From: Psychroflexus curvus
GTDB lineage: Bacteria > Bacteroidota > Bacteroidia > Flavobacteriales > Flavobacteriaceae
DNA length: 64,000 nt
NCBI RefSeq assembly: GCF_020164585.1
Contig: NZ_JAIQZF010000006.1
Location: 186,001 to 250,000, forward strand
Reading direction: 5' to 3'
Made by a program: the position numbers and the translations under genes. This document shows, in pieces, positions 52,716-61,115 of the stretch (its first letter is position 1; every line of letters begins with the position of its first letter). Below the pieces are notes generated by a model that saw nothing but the letters and a program-made list of their open reading frames with translations, was not told the DNA's origin and did no database searches.

Positions 52716-53701
52716 TATCTAGGGATTTCTACAGATTTCTGAATGAGATCAATGATCTGTTCCGGGGTTGTGCCTTCCATTTCCTTTTCCGGCGAAAGAA
52801 TAATTCGATGGTTCAGCGTTGGTTTAAGACTCATTTTGACATCTTCTGGTGTCACAAAATCCCTCCCCTGAATAGCTGCAAAGGCTTTAGCTACTTTTAA
52901 AATAGATAAAGAAGCTCTCGGAGAACCGCCAAGCAGTAAATGTGGATGCTTCCTGGTTTGCATAACGATTTCTGCGATGTAGTCAAAGATTTTGTCCTCC
53001 ACCACAATCTCATGAATTTGATCTCTAAACTTGAGCAAAGTTTCCACATTCATAACTGTTTCAATTTCATTTAAAGGGAGTTTGGCCTTACGATGATGCT
53101 GTAGTTTCAAAATCTGGACTTCTTCCTCTAAGTTGGGATAATCGATTTTCAATTTGAATAAAAATCGATCTAACTGAGCTTCGGGCAGAGCATAAGTTCC
53201 TTCCTGTTCAATTGGGTTTTGCGTGGCTATCACCATAAATGGAGGAGGCATTTTATATTCCTTTCCATCCATCGTGATTTGTTGTTCTTCCATGACTTCA
53301 AACAAAGCCGCCTGAGTTTTAGCAGGAGCTCGGTTGATTTCATCGATCAATACAATATTGGAAAAAATGGGACCTTTTTTAAATTCAAAATCCGATTGGT
53401 CTGCTTTTAAAATTGAAGTTCCCAGCACATCACTTGGCATCAGGTCTGGTGTAAACTGAATCCTATTAAATTTAGTATCAATGGATTTTGCAAATAACTT
53501 TGAAGTTATGGTTTTAGCAATTCCAGGGACCCCTTCAATAAGAACATGACCGTCGGTGAGTAAGCCAACGATAAGCAGTTTTATAAAATCATCCTGTCCT
53601 ACAATGACTTTAGAAAGTTCGTTTCCTATGGCTTCAGTCGCCGATTTAAGTTCTTCTAAGGGTATTCTGTTATTGAATTCTAGTGAATTTTCGTCTTGCA
53701 T
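52715..53701 (-). CDS. MoxR family AAA+ ATPase
   Basis: 328 residues. Walker A GVPGIAKT, Walker B LIDEINRAPAKTQAALFEVMEEQQ, sensor-1 ATQNPIEQEGTYALPEAQLDRF and the C-terminal lid GGSPRASLSILKVAKAFAAIQGRDFVTPEDV. MoxR ATPases act as chaperones that remodel or insert metal into envelope-bound partners. It lies between DUF4350 (gap 3) and DUF58 (1-base overlap), the ATPase centre of this unit. Confidence 0.95.
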   Translation of the reverse strand: MQDENSLEFNNRIPLEELKSATEAIGNELSKVIVGQDDFIKLLIVGLLTDGHVLIEGVPGIAKTITSKLFAKSIDTKFNRIQFTPDLMPSDVLGTSILKADQSDFEFKKGPIFSNIVLIDEINRAPAKTQAALFEVMEEQQITMDGKEYKMPPPFMVIATQNPIEQEGTYALPEAQLDRFLFKLKIDYPNLEEEVQILKLQHHRKAKLPLNEIETVMNVETLLKFRDQIHEIVVEDKIFDYIAEIVMQTRKHPHLLLGGSPRASLSILKVAKAFAAIQGRDFVTPEDVKMSLKPTLNHRIILSPEKEMEGTTPEQIIDLIQKSVEIPR

Positions 53702-53704
53702 AAT

Positions 53705-54904
53705 CTAGCTGTTGAAAGTTGTAAGTTTAGTATCTAAAGTTTTTAACTCGTTTTCGGTAATCACTTCAGAGGTATTGATGTGTTCAATATACTGAAATAA
53801 TGTTTTTAAGGCCTCATACTCTTTGTTGGTTTTGGAAGCTAAATTTTGAAGAAATGAGGTGTTGATCTCGTTTGTGGATAACTGATACGCAGACCTGATG
53901 TGTTCCAAAAAGGCTGTAATTTGTTTCTGGGCAATGGCTTTATGGTCTTTTTTGTCCAGATACATTCCAGCGATGGTTTGCGCGAACTCATAAGATCGGT
54001 TTTTAACTACGGGAATAATAGGGATGGGGCGTTGTTTTCGTTTTCCTCCAAAAAAAACAAACAATAGCGATGTGATGATAATGAGGTAGTAAGCAGACTT
54101 TAAATAGGGATTGGAAAGTAAATAATATAGAGGATTGGTAATACGTTCTTTCCCGGATTTATAATAATCATCCCAGAATAAAGGCTGATTTAAATCCAAA
54201 TAGCCTAATGTTCTGGAGGTGTAATCGCTATTATTTCCATCTACCATAAAATAATTGGTATAGACTTTTGGGGCGAGGTGAAGAAGGAATTTTCCCTTTC
54301 CCCAGTTCACCTGGATGTAATTGCTATGGTTTGAGGCTTCTGAGATTTTGGTGGTTTTTGGCTTTACTTGGCCAAGAGCCGTTGTGTTTGCTGAATCTAT
54401 TTCAGAAAAATACAAATATTCAAAGGCTTTTCTTGAGGTTTTGAATTCGGATAATCTATGCGGTTTCTCTATTAAATTGAAGCTGGGCTGGTATTCAATT
54501 TCAGAATTACTTACATGAAAGCTGACATCAAGTTTTAGGGTGTCTAATAAAACCTTTGGAATCCCTTCTGAAGCTATGAACGCTGTATTACCTTTACCCA
54601 CCCAACCTAGAAGACTTTTACTTTCCTCTTTGGTTAAATTGACAAATCTATTCAGAAAGAAGTAAGTCCCCGGCTTTTGTAAACTATCCTGAAATATTTC
54701 AAAAGGAGATTCTTCAAAATGCTGAATACCATCAGTGACTGTTTGTAAGCCTTTGTAGAAGATTTCTGTCGCTAAGGCCCTGTCATCTGTATGTACGTAA
54801 CTCGCTGTCCAGTCTGTCGGTTTTTCGGCGGTTTCGTCCATGATGATAATCAGAACCACAAGACCAATCACTCCCCAAAGCAGGCCTTTCATTTTCTTAT
54901 CCAT
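53705..54904 (-). CDS. DUF4350 domain membrane protein
   Basis: 399 residues from ATG 54904, overlapping the DUF4129 gene by 8 bases; a longer in-frame reading to 55009 has no support. One TM helix near the N-terminus (about 6-22). A DUF4350-like GATase-1-type extracytoplasmic domain (about 45-260) includes RFVNLTKEESKSLLGWVGKGNTAFI. A second TM (about 275-293, YYLIIITSLLFVFFGGKRKQRP) is followed by a cytoplasmic helical tail. DUF4350 is common beside DUF4129, MoxR and DUF58; no activity known. Confidence 0.85.
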   Translation of the reverse strand: MDKKMKGLLWGVIGLVVLIIIMDETAEKPTDWTASYVHTDDRALATEIFYKGLQTVTDGIQHFEESPFEIFQDSLQKPGTYFFLNRFVNLTKEESKSLLGWVGKGNTAFIASEGIPKVLLDTLKLDVSFHVSNSEIEYQPSFNLIEKPHRLSEFKTSRKAFEYLYFSEIDSANTTALGQVKPKTTKISEASNHSNYIQVNWGKGKFLLHLAPKVYTNYFMVDGNNSDYTSRTLGYLDLNQPLFWDDYYKSGKERITNPLYYLLSNPYLKSAYYLIIITSLLFVFFGGKRKQRPIPIIPVVKNRSYEFAQTIAGMYLDKKDHKAIAQKQITAFLEHIRSAYQLSTNEINTSFLQNLASKTNKEYEALKTLFQYIEHINTSEVITENELKTLDTKLTTFNS

Positions 54905-55670
54905 GGACTTTGCTGTTTTGGATGTTACTGATGAGATGTTCAAAACGACTCTTAGCGCTTTTAAAATCTGCCACTTCAAGTTTAAAATCACCGTACCATA
55001 CAAATTCATAAAATTTTGAGGCGTAAGTAAAATCTGATTTTATGGCTTGTTGAGTGATTTCAGATTTATAATCTGTATTTGTTTTTTGAAATTGATATTC
55101 GATGAAATTATAGTCCTTTAAATGTTTTAAAATGCTTAAAAATAAATAGCGTGAAGCAAGTCTGTAATTCCCTTCGGATTCTGCTTCTTCTATTAAAGTT
55201 GATAAATCTTTTTGCTGAATTAAGAGTTCATCTTCAGATAAATTGATCTCACTTTGATCTGCCGGAGGTGATTTTTGATTCACCACATAATATTTATTAA
55301 AAAGCCAAACGATGAGTACACCTAAGCCGATAATTAATAGAATCTTTAGAGTCAGGGCCAGATAATTCCAGAAACTCCCTTCAGAAATTCCCGAGAGCAA
55401 CCAGTCCAAAAATTTATTCCATTGCAAGTCTAGCCAGCGTTGAATTTTAGCCAAGAAAGATTTTTGTTCATTTATATTAAAGTAATTATAATCCTCATTA
55501 GCTTGGTAGGGTTCGATAAGGGATGTATCAAATTCTACTGGTTCAGGACGTTGCTCCAGGCTATCGCGAGGTTGGAGATTGGAAGTAGCCCACATAAAAC
55601 CTGTCCCTATTAAATTCAGAATAAAAAAGAGAGCTAATGCATGAAAAAAATGAGTGGATTTAACTTCCAA
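54897..55670 (-). CDS. DUF4129 domain membrane protein
   Basis: 257 residues with an N-terminal TM (about 8-28), a Trp-rich amphipathic stretch near WLDLQWNKFLDWLL (about 76-90), a second TM (about 102-126) and a cytoplasmic DUF4129-type domain (about 150-235: EGNYRLASRYLFLSILKHLKDYNFIEYQFQKTNTDY). In actinobacteria and others DUF4129 proteins occur in transglutaminase/MoxR gene sets. It overlaps the upstream membrane protein gene by 11 bases. Confidence 0.85.
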   Translation of the reverse strand: MEVKSTHFFHALALFFILNLIGTGFMWATSNLQPRDSLEQRPEPVEFDTSLIEPYQANEDYNYFNINEQKSFLAKIQRWLDLQWNKFLDWLLSGISEGSFWNYLALTLKILLIIGLGVLIVWLFNKYYVVNQKSPPADQSEINLSEDELLIQQKDLSTLIEEAESEGNYRLASRYLFLSILKHLKDYNFIEYQFQKTNTDYKSEITQQAIKSDFTYASKFYEFVWYGDFKLEVADFKSAKSRFEHLISNIQNSKVHG

Positions 55671-56544
55671 TGCGATCGATATCTTCTAATGTTCCTGTTT
55701 TATTGTGAAATTCGTTTAAGTTGAAATAAATCAAAGCAACACTGATGAGTGTTACTAAACTCAATATATATTGCGCTAATGATGCCAAAACGTAAAAGGT
55801 CATGTATAACCAGTTGCTGGCCAGGTTTGCTGTACCAGGCGTTTGGGAGCCTTCCTGCAAAGAGGTGAAAGTCTCTAAAGCACTCATAACAATGATGGGA
55901 ATTTGAAATAAGCTGCTGATTAACCACATCAAAATTGTCATGATGAGTAAGGTGGCGAAAGTGATCCACCAGTTTTCCTTGATAAGTTTAAAGCATTCTG
56001 AAAACGCGTTTGAAAAAGATTTTTCCTGAAACACGATAATTGGAAAAATTAAAGTCAGAGGAACAATTAAATAAACTCCTGGGAGAATACATAAAAGAAA
56101 ACCAATGGATATCAAAATTCCATAGACTATAAAACTACCAAGGTTTGTGATGAAAAACTGACCTATATACCGGTTAACCTCGTCGTCTTTGACTTCCCCT
56201 TCGTTTTTGACATAGCTTTTTATAATGCTATTGATAGTGGTGACACTTAAGGCCGAATAAGCGATAGAGCTAAGTAACACAAGAAGGAGTGAAATTCCAG
56301 TTGAGGAAACCATTTCTAATAAAAAATTACCAGGACCATCTGCAATTGTTAAATCAACTGTAAGGCTGAGGGACTGGTATTGATAATATGTACTTGCTGC
56401 TACAACGAGCAGTAAAAGCCATCCGACGTGTTTGAGATAAAGCCTGAAGATAGTTTTGTATTCTTCTCTGATAAATTTGAAAGTGTCTGAAATAATAGCG
56501 CCAAGATCACGCTCTTTCTTAAAGTTGATGTAGTTGCTTTGCAT
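55660..56544 (-). CDS. Polytopic membrane protein of the MoxR operon
   Basis: 294 residues with about six TM helices: near 38-56, 78-100, 133-165, 190-215 and 250-275. The cytoplasmic N-terminus (MQSNYINFKKERDLGAIISDTFKFIREEYKTIF) and the GxxLCILPGVYLIVPLTLIFPIIVFQEKSFSNAFSECFKLIKENWWITF pattern recall the large glycerophosphodiesterase-like membrane domain and DUF975-type proteins. I cannot name a family with confidence. It overlaps the SpoIIM-like gene by 26 bases. Function unknown. Confidence 0.82.
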   Translation of the reverse strand: MQSNYINFKKERDLGAIISDTFKFIREEYKTIFRLYLKHVGWLLLLVVAASTYYQYQSLSLTVDLTIADGPGNFLLEMVSSTGISLLLVLLSSIAYSALSVTTINSIIKSYVKNEGEVKDDEVNRYIGQFFITNLGSFIVYGILISIGFLLCILPGVYLIVPLTLIFPIIVFQEKSFSNAFSECFKLIKENWWITFATLLIMTILMWLISSLFQIPIIVMSALETFTSLQEGSQTPGTANLASNWLYMTFYVLASLAQYILSLVTLISVALIYFNLNEFHNKTGTLEDIDRIGS

Positions 56545-57493
56545 GTTTGCTGTGGGTTAGTTGTGGTAAAATAACGTAATAATAGATGATTAAAGTTAAT
56601 GATGATAATATAATTAAAATAGCAAGCCAATCTGGCATGCCTGTGAGACGAGTGACAAAGCCTTCTAGAAAACCAGCAAGTATAAAAAAAGGAATGGTAC
56701 TAATTACGATTTTAAGTCCTGCCTTCACCCCCTGAGTAAAAGACTGCAAGCGGGTGTAAGTTTTTGGAAATAAGATGCTTTTTCCCATGACGAGTCCGGC
56801 ACAGGCAGCAACAATGATGACCGAAATTTCAATTGTTCCATGAATCCAGATGGTTCTGGCAGATTCCCAGAGAATACCCTGCTCATAAAAAAAGTATTGA
56901 AACGAGCCCAGCATGATGGCGTTTTGCAGAATGATATAGATAGTTCCCAATCCAGCAAGAATTCCAGCGACGAAAGCAAACAAAGCAACCTTAATATTGT
57001 TGAGTGTAATTCCCAAAAACATATCGGTTTGGCTGGCTTTTTTATAAACCGCCATAGGATCTCCTTTTTGGATGTTTTCTATGGTAGAATTGACATAAGC
57101 GTCTCCCAAAATCAACCTGACAAAACCATCATCTGAAGCTGCAGAGTAGGCTCCAATGACACAGAAACCTAAAAATAATAAAAAAGCCAGTAGTAAAGTT
57201 GATCGATATTCGTAAAAGAAAAGGGGAAATTCTTTTATGTAAAACTGATAGATTTTGTTTTTGGATTCTCTTTTAGTCTTATAAATTTTTTGATGTACTC
57301 CAACGGAGAGTTCATTCAGGTAAGCTAAAGTCTCACTATTGGTATAAAAAGTTTGCGCATAATTGAGGTCTTCTGTGAGCTCTACGTAAAGTTTGGAGAG
57401 TTCACTTGGAGAAATACTCATATTATTTTGCACAAGCCTTTCAAATTTTAACCATTTGTCTTTATTTTGCTTGACAAAAGCCGCCTCTCGCAT
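56519..57493 (-). CDS. Stage II sporulation protein M (SpoIIM)-like membrane protein
   Basis: 324 residues. A charged N-terminal cytoplasmic region (1-95: MREAAFVKQNKDKWLKFERL...) precedes five or so TM helices (about 96-118, 165-190, 195-215, 226-245, 265-290). The SpoIIM-like NNIKVALFAFVAGILAGLGTIYIILQNAIMLGSF and WIHGTIEISVIIVAACAGL segments identify the family. In Bacillus SpoIIM is part of the peptidoglycan-degrading DMP complex, but non-sporulating Bacteroidetes keep it next to MoxR and RDD genes, so a different role is likely. It is the first gene of the seven-gene unit, 32 bases from divergent RDD. Confidence 0.88.
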   Translation of the reverse strand: MREAAFVKQNKDKWLKFERLVQNNMSISPSELSKLYVELTEDLNYAQTFYTNSETLAYLNELSVGVHQKIYKTKRESKNKIYQFYIKEFPLFFYEYRSTLLLAFLLFLGFCVIGAYSAASDDGFVRLILGDAYVNSTIENIQKGDPMAVYKKASQTDMFLGITLNNIKVALFAFVAGILAGLGTIYIILQNAIMLGSFQYFFYEQGILWESARTIWIHGTIEISVIIVAACAGLVMGKSILFPKTYTRLQSFTQGVKAGLKIVISTIPFFILAGFLEGFVTRLTGMPDWLAILIILSSLTLIIYYYVILPQLTHSKHAKQLHQL

Positions 57494-57525
57494 TTGTATA
57501 TAATTTATCCAAAGAAAAGCAATCT

Positions 57526-58242
57526 ATGAGTCATTTTCAAATAGAAACCGCACAAAATGTAAAGATTCAACAAAGTGTGGCTACAGTATGGGATAGAATT
57601 CTGGCTTATATCATAGATTTTATAGTTATAATGGCTTATATTCTAATCACAATTGCTGTTATGACAGGATTGCTAGATGTATCTCCTTTTCAAGGTGCAG
57701 TAACCTCAATGGTTCTTGGGTTGCCTCCTTTTTTGTACCATCTCCTTATGGAAACCTTTATGAACGGACAGAGCATAGGAAAGGCTTCCATGAAATTGAG
57801 GGTCGTTAATCTAGATGGATCCAAACCTCAGTTTTCCGGGTATTTGATCCGATGGCTGCTCAGGTTTGTAGATGTGAGTTTAACCAGTGGAGGAATTGCT
57901 ATTGCGACGATACTAATAAATGGAAAGGGGCAACGCCTTGGTGATCTTGCAGCCAAAACAACAGTTATTACTGAACGTCGGAAAACAGGATTTAAAAAAA
58001 TGCCTTTATTCGAGATAGATGATTCTTATCTTCCTCAATATCCACAGGTAGCAACTCTAAAAGATGATGACCTTAGACGCATCAAATCAATATTTGATAA
58101 AGCTCAGCAAGATGGTGATCATTCTATCATCATAAAACTAGCGGCTAAAGTGGCAAGTCAACTTGAAATTGAAACCAAGCAATCCCCACAAACTTTTATA
58201 CAAACTGTATTGAAAGACTATCAATACTATAGCATTCATTAA
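57526..58242 (+). CDS. RDD family membrane protein
   Basis: 238 residues with the RDD pattern: TVWDRILAYIIDFIVIMAYI (R-D-D-x-x residues), second TM about 51-70, and GQSIGKASMKLRVVNLDGSKPQFSGYLIRWLLRFVD before the third TM. A cytoplasmic tail covers about 165-238. RDD proteins have been linked to Na+/H+ antiport and to transport, but roles vary. It is transcribed divergently from the SpoIIM-MoxR operon; the two starts are 32 bases apart and may share control. The TRIC-like gene begins at the next base after its stop. Confidence 0.9.
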   Translation: MSHFQIETAQNVKIQQSVATVWDRILAYIIDFIVIMAYILITIAVMTGLLDVSPFQGAVTSMVLGLPPFLYHLLMETFMNGQSIGKASMKLRVVNLDGSKPQFSGYLIRWLLRFVDVSLTSGGIAIATILINGKGQRLGDLAAKTTVITERRKTGFKKMPLFEIDDSYLPQYPQVATLKDDDLRRIKSIFDKAQQDGDHSIIIKLAAKVASQLEIETKQSPQTFIQTVLKDYQYYSIH

Positions 58243-58872
58243 ATGGAATATACACTTATACTTGACATTCTAGGCGTGATTGCCTTTTCTATATCGGGAG
58301 TGCTTTCTGCCCTCAAGAAACGCATGGATGCATTTGGCATATTTATTATTGCCTTTGTCACTTCTGTAGGAGGAGGAACCTTAAGAGATGTATTATTGGG
58401 TGTTCCTGTGATGTGGATGCAAAATCTAACCTATGTTTATGTCATTATCATCACTGCAGTGTTAGCCGTATTCTTCAGAAAAAAATTGTTTTATTTAAGA
58501 AAATCACTTTTTTTATTTGATACATTCGGAATTGGTCTTTATACGGTGGCTGGTGTAGAAAAGGGAATAGCGGAAGGACTTCCAGCTATAATTTGTATTG
58601 CTTTAGGGACCGTAAGTGCTTGCTTTGGAGGTGTGATAAGGGATATACTATGTAATGAAATCCCTCAAATTTTCAGAAAGGAAATTTATGCAACAGCCTG
58701 TATTTTAGGTGCCTTTAGTTACTTTGTGTTTTTAAAACTAAACTTACCTTTAAGTCTCATTTTTATATTTTCAGGTCTAGTTGTAATTATTGTAAGGCTT
58801 TCTGCTGTAATTTTCAAACTCTCATTACCTACGGTCTATAAAAAAGATGAAGATATCGAAGATTATTGGTAA
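58243..58872 (+). CDS. TRIC-like cation channel family protein (UPF0126/YadS type)
   Basis: 209 residues in two repeats of three TM helices: the first includes GVIAFSISGVLSALKKRMDAFGIFIIAFVTSVGGGTLRD, the second GLYTVAGVEKG and GTVSACFGGVIRDIL. The repeated G-x3-D-R-D/GGGTLRD-GGVIRD pattern is that of bacterial TRIC-like trimeric K+ channels and UPF0126 proteins. It starts on the base after the RDD stop and its stop is 2 bases from the convergent PPIase stop. Confidence 0.9.
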   Translation: MEYTLILDILGVIAFSISGVLSALKKRMDAFGIFIIAFVTSVGGGTLRDVLLGVPVMWMQNLTYVYVIIITAVLAVFFRKKLFYLRKSLFLFDTFGIGLYTVAGVEKGIAEGLPAIICIALGTVSACFGGVIRDILCNEIPQIFRKEIYATACILGAFSYFVFLKLNLPLSLIFIFSGLVVIIVRLSAVIFKLSLPTVYKKDEDIEDYW

Positions 58873-58874
58873 GA

Positions 58875-59594
58875 TTAACGCACTACTTTTATATCCAGAC
58901 CGACATTTGTTAATGGCCATTCACTATCGTCTGTCTCCAAATCGTCTATTTTTTCGACCACATTCATGCCTTTGATAACTTTTCCAAATACGGTATGATC
59001 ACCATCCAAATGGTAAGCTCCATTTGGTTTAGTCACCACAAAAAACTCAAATGGAGATGAGGCGTTACTCACATTTTGTTCAGCATATTTGGCGGCAGAA
59101 ACCATTCCGTAGTCGTGAGGATATTTAGGAGTAGATTCATTCGGAATCAAATAATCGCCGACGGCTCCTCTAAACTGATGTGTCGACATTCTATCGCTAT
59201 TTCCGCCCTGCACCACAAAATCATCATCAACTCTATGAAAAACAGTAGTATCAAAATAACCTAATTTAGCTAATCTTATAAAATTAGCACGGTGAAGAAC
59301 AGGTTCAGGAAAAAGTTCGATGGTGAAAGTTCCAAATTCAGTTTCAACATCTACAATAGTTTCTGGGTTTTCTTTTGCGTAAGTTTTCAGAAAAGGAATT
59401 AATTCTTCCTGTTCCACAAACTTTATTTGAGATAAATCTCTATCTGTACGACCATTGGAAGGAATTTTAACTTCAATCTCCTTTTCAATAGTGTCTCTTT
59501 CGACCTCTTTTTCCTTAGTTGAATTATCTTTGCTTTCTTTACAAGACATAAGCATAACTACAAGACATACTATAAAAAATGGACTTTTCATCAT
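58875..59594 (-). CDS. Peptidyl-prolyl cis-trans isomerase lipoprotein (cyclophilin type)
   Basis: 239 residues from ATG 59594 (a second Met at 59591 is equivalent). Signal peptide with lipobox LMSC (Cys 17-18) and an acidic linker. The cyclophilin-type domain (about 85-235) begins DVETEFGTFTIELFPEPVLHRANFIRLAKLGYFDTTVFHRV and keeps FVVQGG and SPFEFFVV. Cyclophilins speed proline isomerisation during folding in the envelope. The 5' end overlaps the divergent Nudix gene by 16 bases. Confidence 0.92.
   Translation of the reverse strand: MMKSPFFIVCLVVMLMSCKESKDNSTKEKEVERDTIEKEIEVKIPSNGRTDRDLSQIKFVEQEELIPFLKTYAKENPETIVDVETEFGTFTIELFPEPVLHRANFIRLAKLGYFDTTVFHRVDDDFVVQGGNSDRMSTHQFRGAVGDYLIPNESTPKYPHDYGMVSAAKYAEQNVSNASSPFEFFVVTKPNGAYHLDGDHTVFGKVIKGMNVVEKIDDLETDDSEWPLTNVGLDIKVVR
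59525..59532 (+). promoter_or_regulatory. -7 box of the CoA-type Nudix gene, inside the PPIase gene
   Basis: TATCTTTG, an exact match lying within the opposite PPIase coding sequence, 47 bases before the Nudix ATG. Confidence 0.5.
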
Positions 59595-60217
59595 TAACGA
59601 GTTTGGTTTCAAAATTAAAGAAAATAGAACTTCCTGGCGAATCTTTTCATTACCAACTCGCACCTTTATTTAGACAAGATGAGCTTAAAAAAATAAATTT
59701 AAGTGGAAAAGATCCAAATTATGCTGGAGTAGTTTCTTTGTTATACCCCAAAAACGGTAAAGCTTATATGGCTTTTATCCTCCGGAAAACCTACAAAGGA
59801 GTTCACTCCAACCAGATAGGCTTTCCAGGCGGTCGATATGAAGAAGTGGATAAAAATTTGATGCAAACGGCTCTCAGAGAAACAGAAGAAGAAATCGGTG
59901 TTTCGGTAAACAGCATTCAAGTCATAAAACCTCTTACTGAACTCTATATTCCGCCTTCCAATTTTTTGGTACATCCTTACTTAAGTATCATAGATGTAGA
60001 GCCAATTTTTGTGTTACAAGAAAGTGAAGTCGAAAATATTATTGAAATTCCGCTTTCTGTTTGTTTGGATCAAAACAATCTCAATACCGAATTTATAGAT
60101 GCTTCTTATGCCAAAAATGTAGAAGTCCCAGCTTTTAATTTTGAGGGACATGTGGTTTGGGGAGCTACTGCAATGATTTTGAGCGAAATAAGAGAGCTCT
60201 TTGCAAGATTATCATAA
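59579..60217 (+). CDS. Nudix hydrolase, CoA pyrophosphatase type
   Basis: 212 residues. The Nudix box is GGRYEEVDKNLMQTALRETEEEIGV (about 81-105, with REx2EExG); the preceding QIGFPGG and the UPF0035/CoA signature LLTExxxxPS-like LTELYIPPSNFLVHPY are characteristic of the CoA/acyl-CoA diphosphatase group (NudL-like). It would cleave CoA into phosphopantetheine and 3',5'-ADP. The ATG at 59579 lies inside the divergent PPIase gene; both N-termini are well supported. Confidence 0.92.
   Translation: MDFSSLTSLVSKLKKIELPGESFHYQLAPLFRQDELKKINLSGKDPNYAGVVSLLYPKNGKAYMAFILRKTYKGVHSNQIGFPGGRYEEVDKNLMQTALRETEEEIGVSVNSIQVIKPLTELYIPPSNFLVHPYLSIIDVEPIFVLQESEVENIIEIPLSVCLDQNNLNTEFIDASYAKNVEVPAFNFEGHVVWGATAMILSEIRELFARLS
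59610..59617 (-). promoter_or_regulatory. -7 box of the PPIase gene, inside the Nudix gene
   Basis: TAATTTTG on the minus strand, an exact match within the Nudix coding sequence, 15 bases before the PPIase ATG. Confidence 0.5.
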
Positions 60218-60230
60218 GTCTATAAAACCG

Positions 60231-60238
60231 TATATTTG
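60231..60238 (+). promoter_or_regulatory. -7 box of the acyltransferase gene
   Basis: TATATTTG followed by CG, an exact match, 19 bases before the ATG. Confidence 0.6.
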
Positions 60239-60257
60239 CGAAGCAATATTTTAAGGT

Positions 60258-61076
60258 ATGAGCTTATTCAAGAAAAATCCTTTTGGACATTATTTATTTT
60301 TAAAGAAATGGTTGATAAGAATCATGGGGGGACTTACTCATCAACGCTATCAGGGTTTTAATGACCTTCAGATTGAAGGCTCTTCTATTATAAAAAACCT
60401 ACCAGATAGAAAAGTTTTATTTGTATCCAATCATCAAACTTACTTTGCTGACGTGGTGGCAATGTACCATGTCTTCAATGCCTCGTTAAGCGGTAGAGAT
60501 GATAATATCAAAAATGTAGGTTACCTCTGGAATCCAAAACTCAATATCTATTATGTTGCCGCAGCCGAAACCATGAAAAAAGGCTTGTTGCCCAAAGTAT
60601 TGGCTTATGCAGGTTCTATCAGTATAGACAGAACATGGCGAGCTGGAGGTCAAAAAGTGAATCGGCAAGTGAAAATGAGTGATATTTCCAATATTGGAAA
60701 GGCATTGGATGATGGTTGGGTCATTACTTTCCCTCAGGGCACAACTAAACCCTGGAAACCTATAAGAAAAGGAACAGCTCATATCATCAAAAAATATAAG
60801 CCGATTGTTATTCCCATCGTCATAGATGGGTTTAGACGATCGTTTGATAAAAAAGGAATTCGAATCAAAAAACGAAATATTCTTCAGTCGATGGTTATTA
60901 AAGAACCACTAGAAATTGATTACGATAATGAAGAAGTGGAAAGCATCATTGAAAAAATTGAATATGCGATAGAACAGCATCCTTCATTTTTAAAAGTCAT
61001 TCCAGAAAGTGAGATAAAAGCTCATGAATCTCTCAATGAGAAACGGCGTTTTAGTGCCAAAAACAATAAAAATTAA
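60258..61076 (+). CDS. PlsC-like 1-acylglycerol-3-phosphate acyltransferase
   Basis: 272 residues of the PlsC/LPLAT family. The acyl-acceptor motif NHxxxxD has an extra residue: NHQTYFAD, with five residues between His and Asp. The downstream FPEGTR block reads FPQGTTKPW. An N-terminal hydrophobic stretch (about 15-25) and the IVIPIVIDG strand after block III fit the fold. These motif changes recur in Bacteroidetes members as I remember, so this is probably a family variant rather than a dead enzyme. It would esterify lysophosphatidate or a related lipid at the membrane. Confidence 0.85.
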   Translation: MSLFKKNPFGHYLFLKKWLIRIMGGLTHQRYQGFNDLQIEGSSIIKNLPDRKVLFVSNHQTYFADVVAMYHVFNASLSGRDDNIKNVGYLWNPKLNIYYVAAAETMKKGLLPKVLAYAGSISIDRTWRAGGQKVNRQVKMSDISNIGKALDDGWVITFPQGTTKPWKPIRKGTAHIIKKYKPIVIPIVIDGFRRSFDKKGIRIKKRNILQSMVIKEPLEIDYDNEEVESIIEKIEYAIEQHPSFLKVIPESEIKAHESLNEKRRFSAKNNKN

Positions 61077-61115
61077 AAAGACATAGTTAAATCTAAACTA
61101 AAAGAGGTTTTCATT

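Noticed and set aside
50815-57493. Bat aerotolerance operon
   Set aside because: MoxR and DUF58 fit, but there is no vWA BatA/BatB and no TPR BatC; the accompanying genes are SpoIIM/DUF4129/DUF4350 types.
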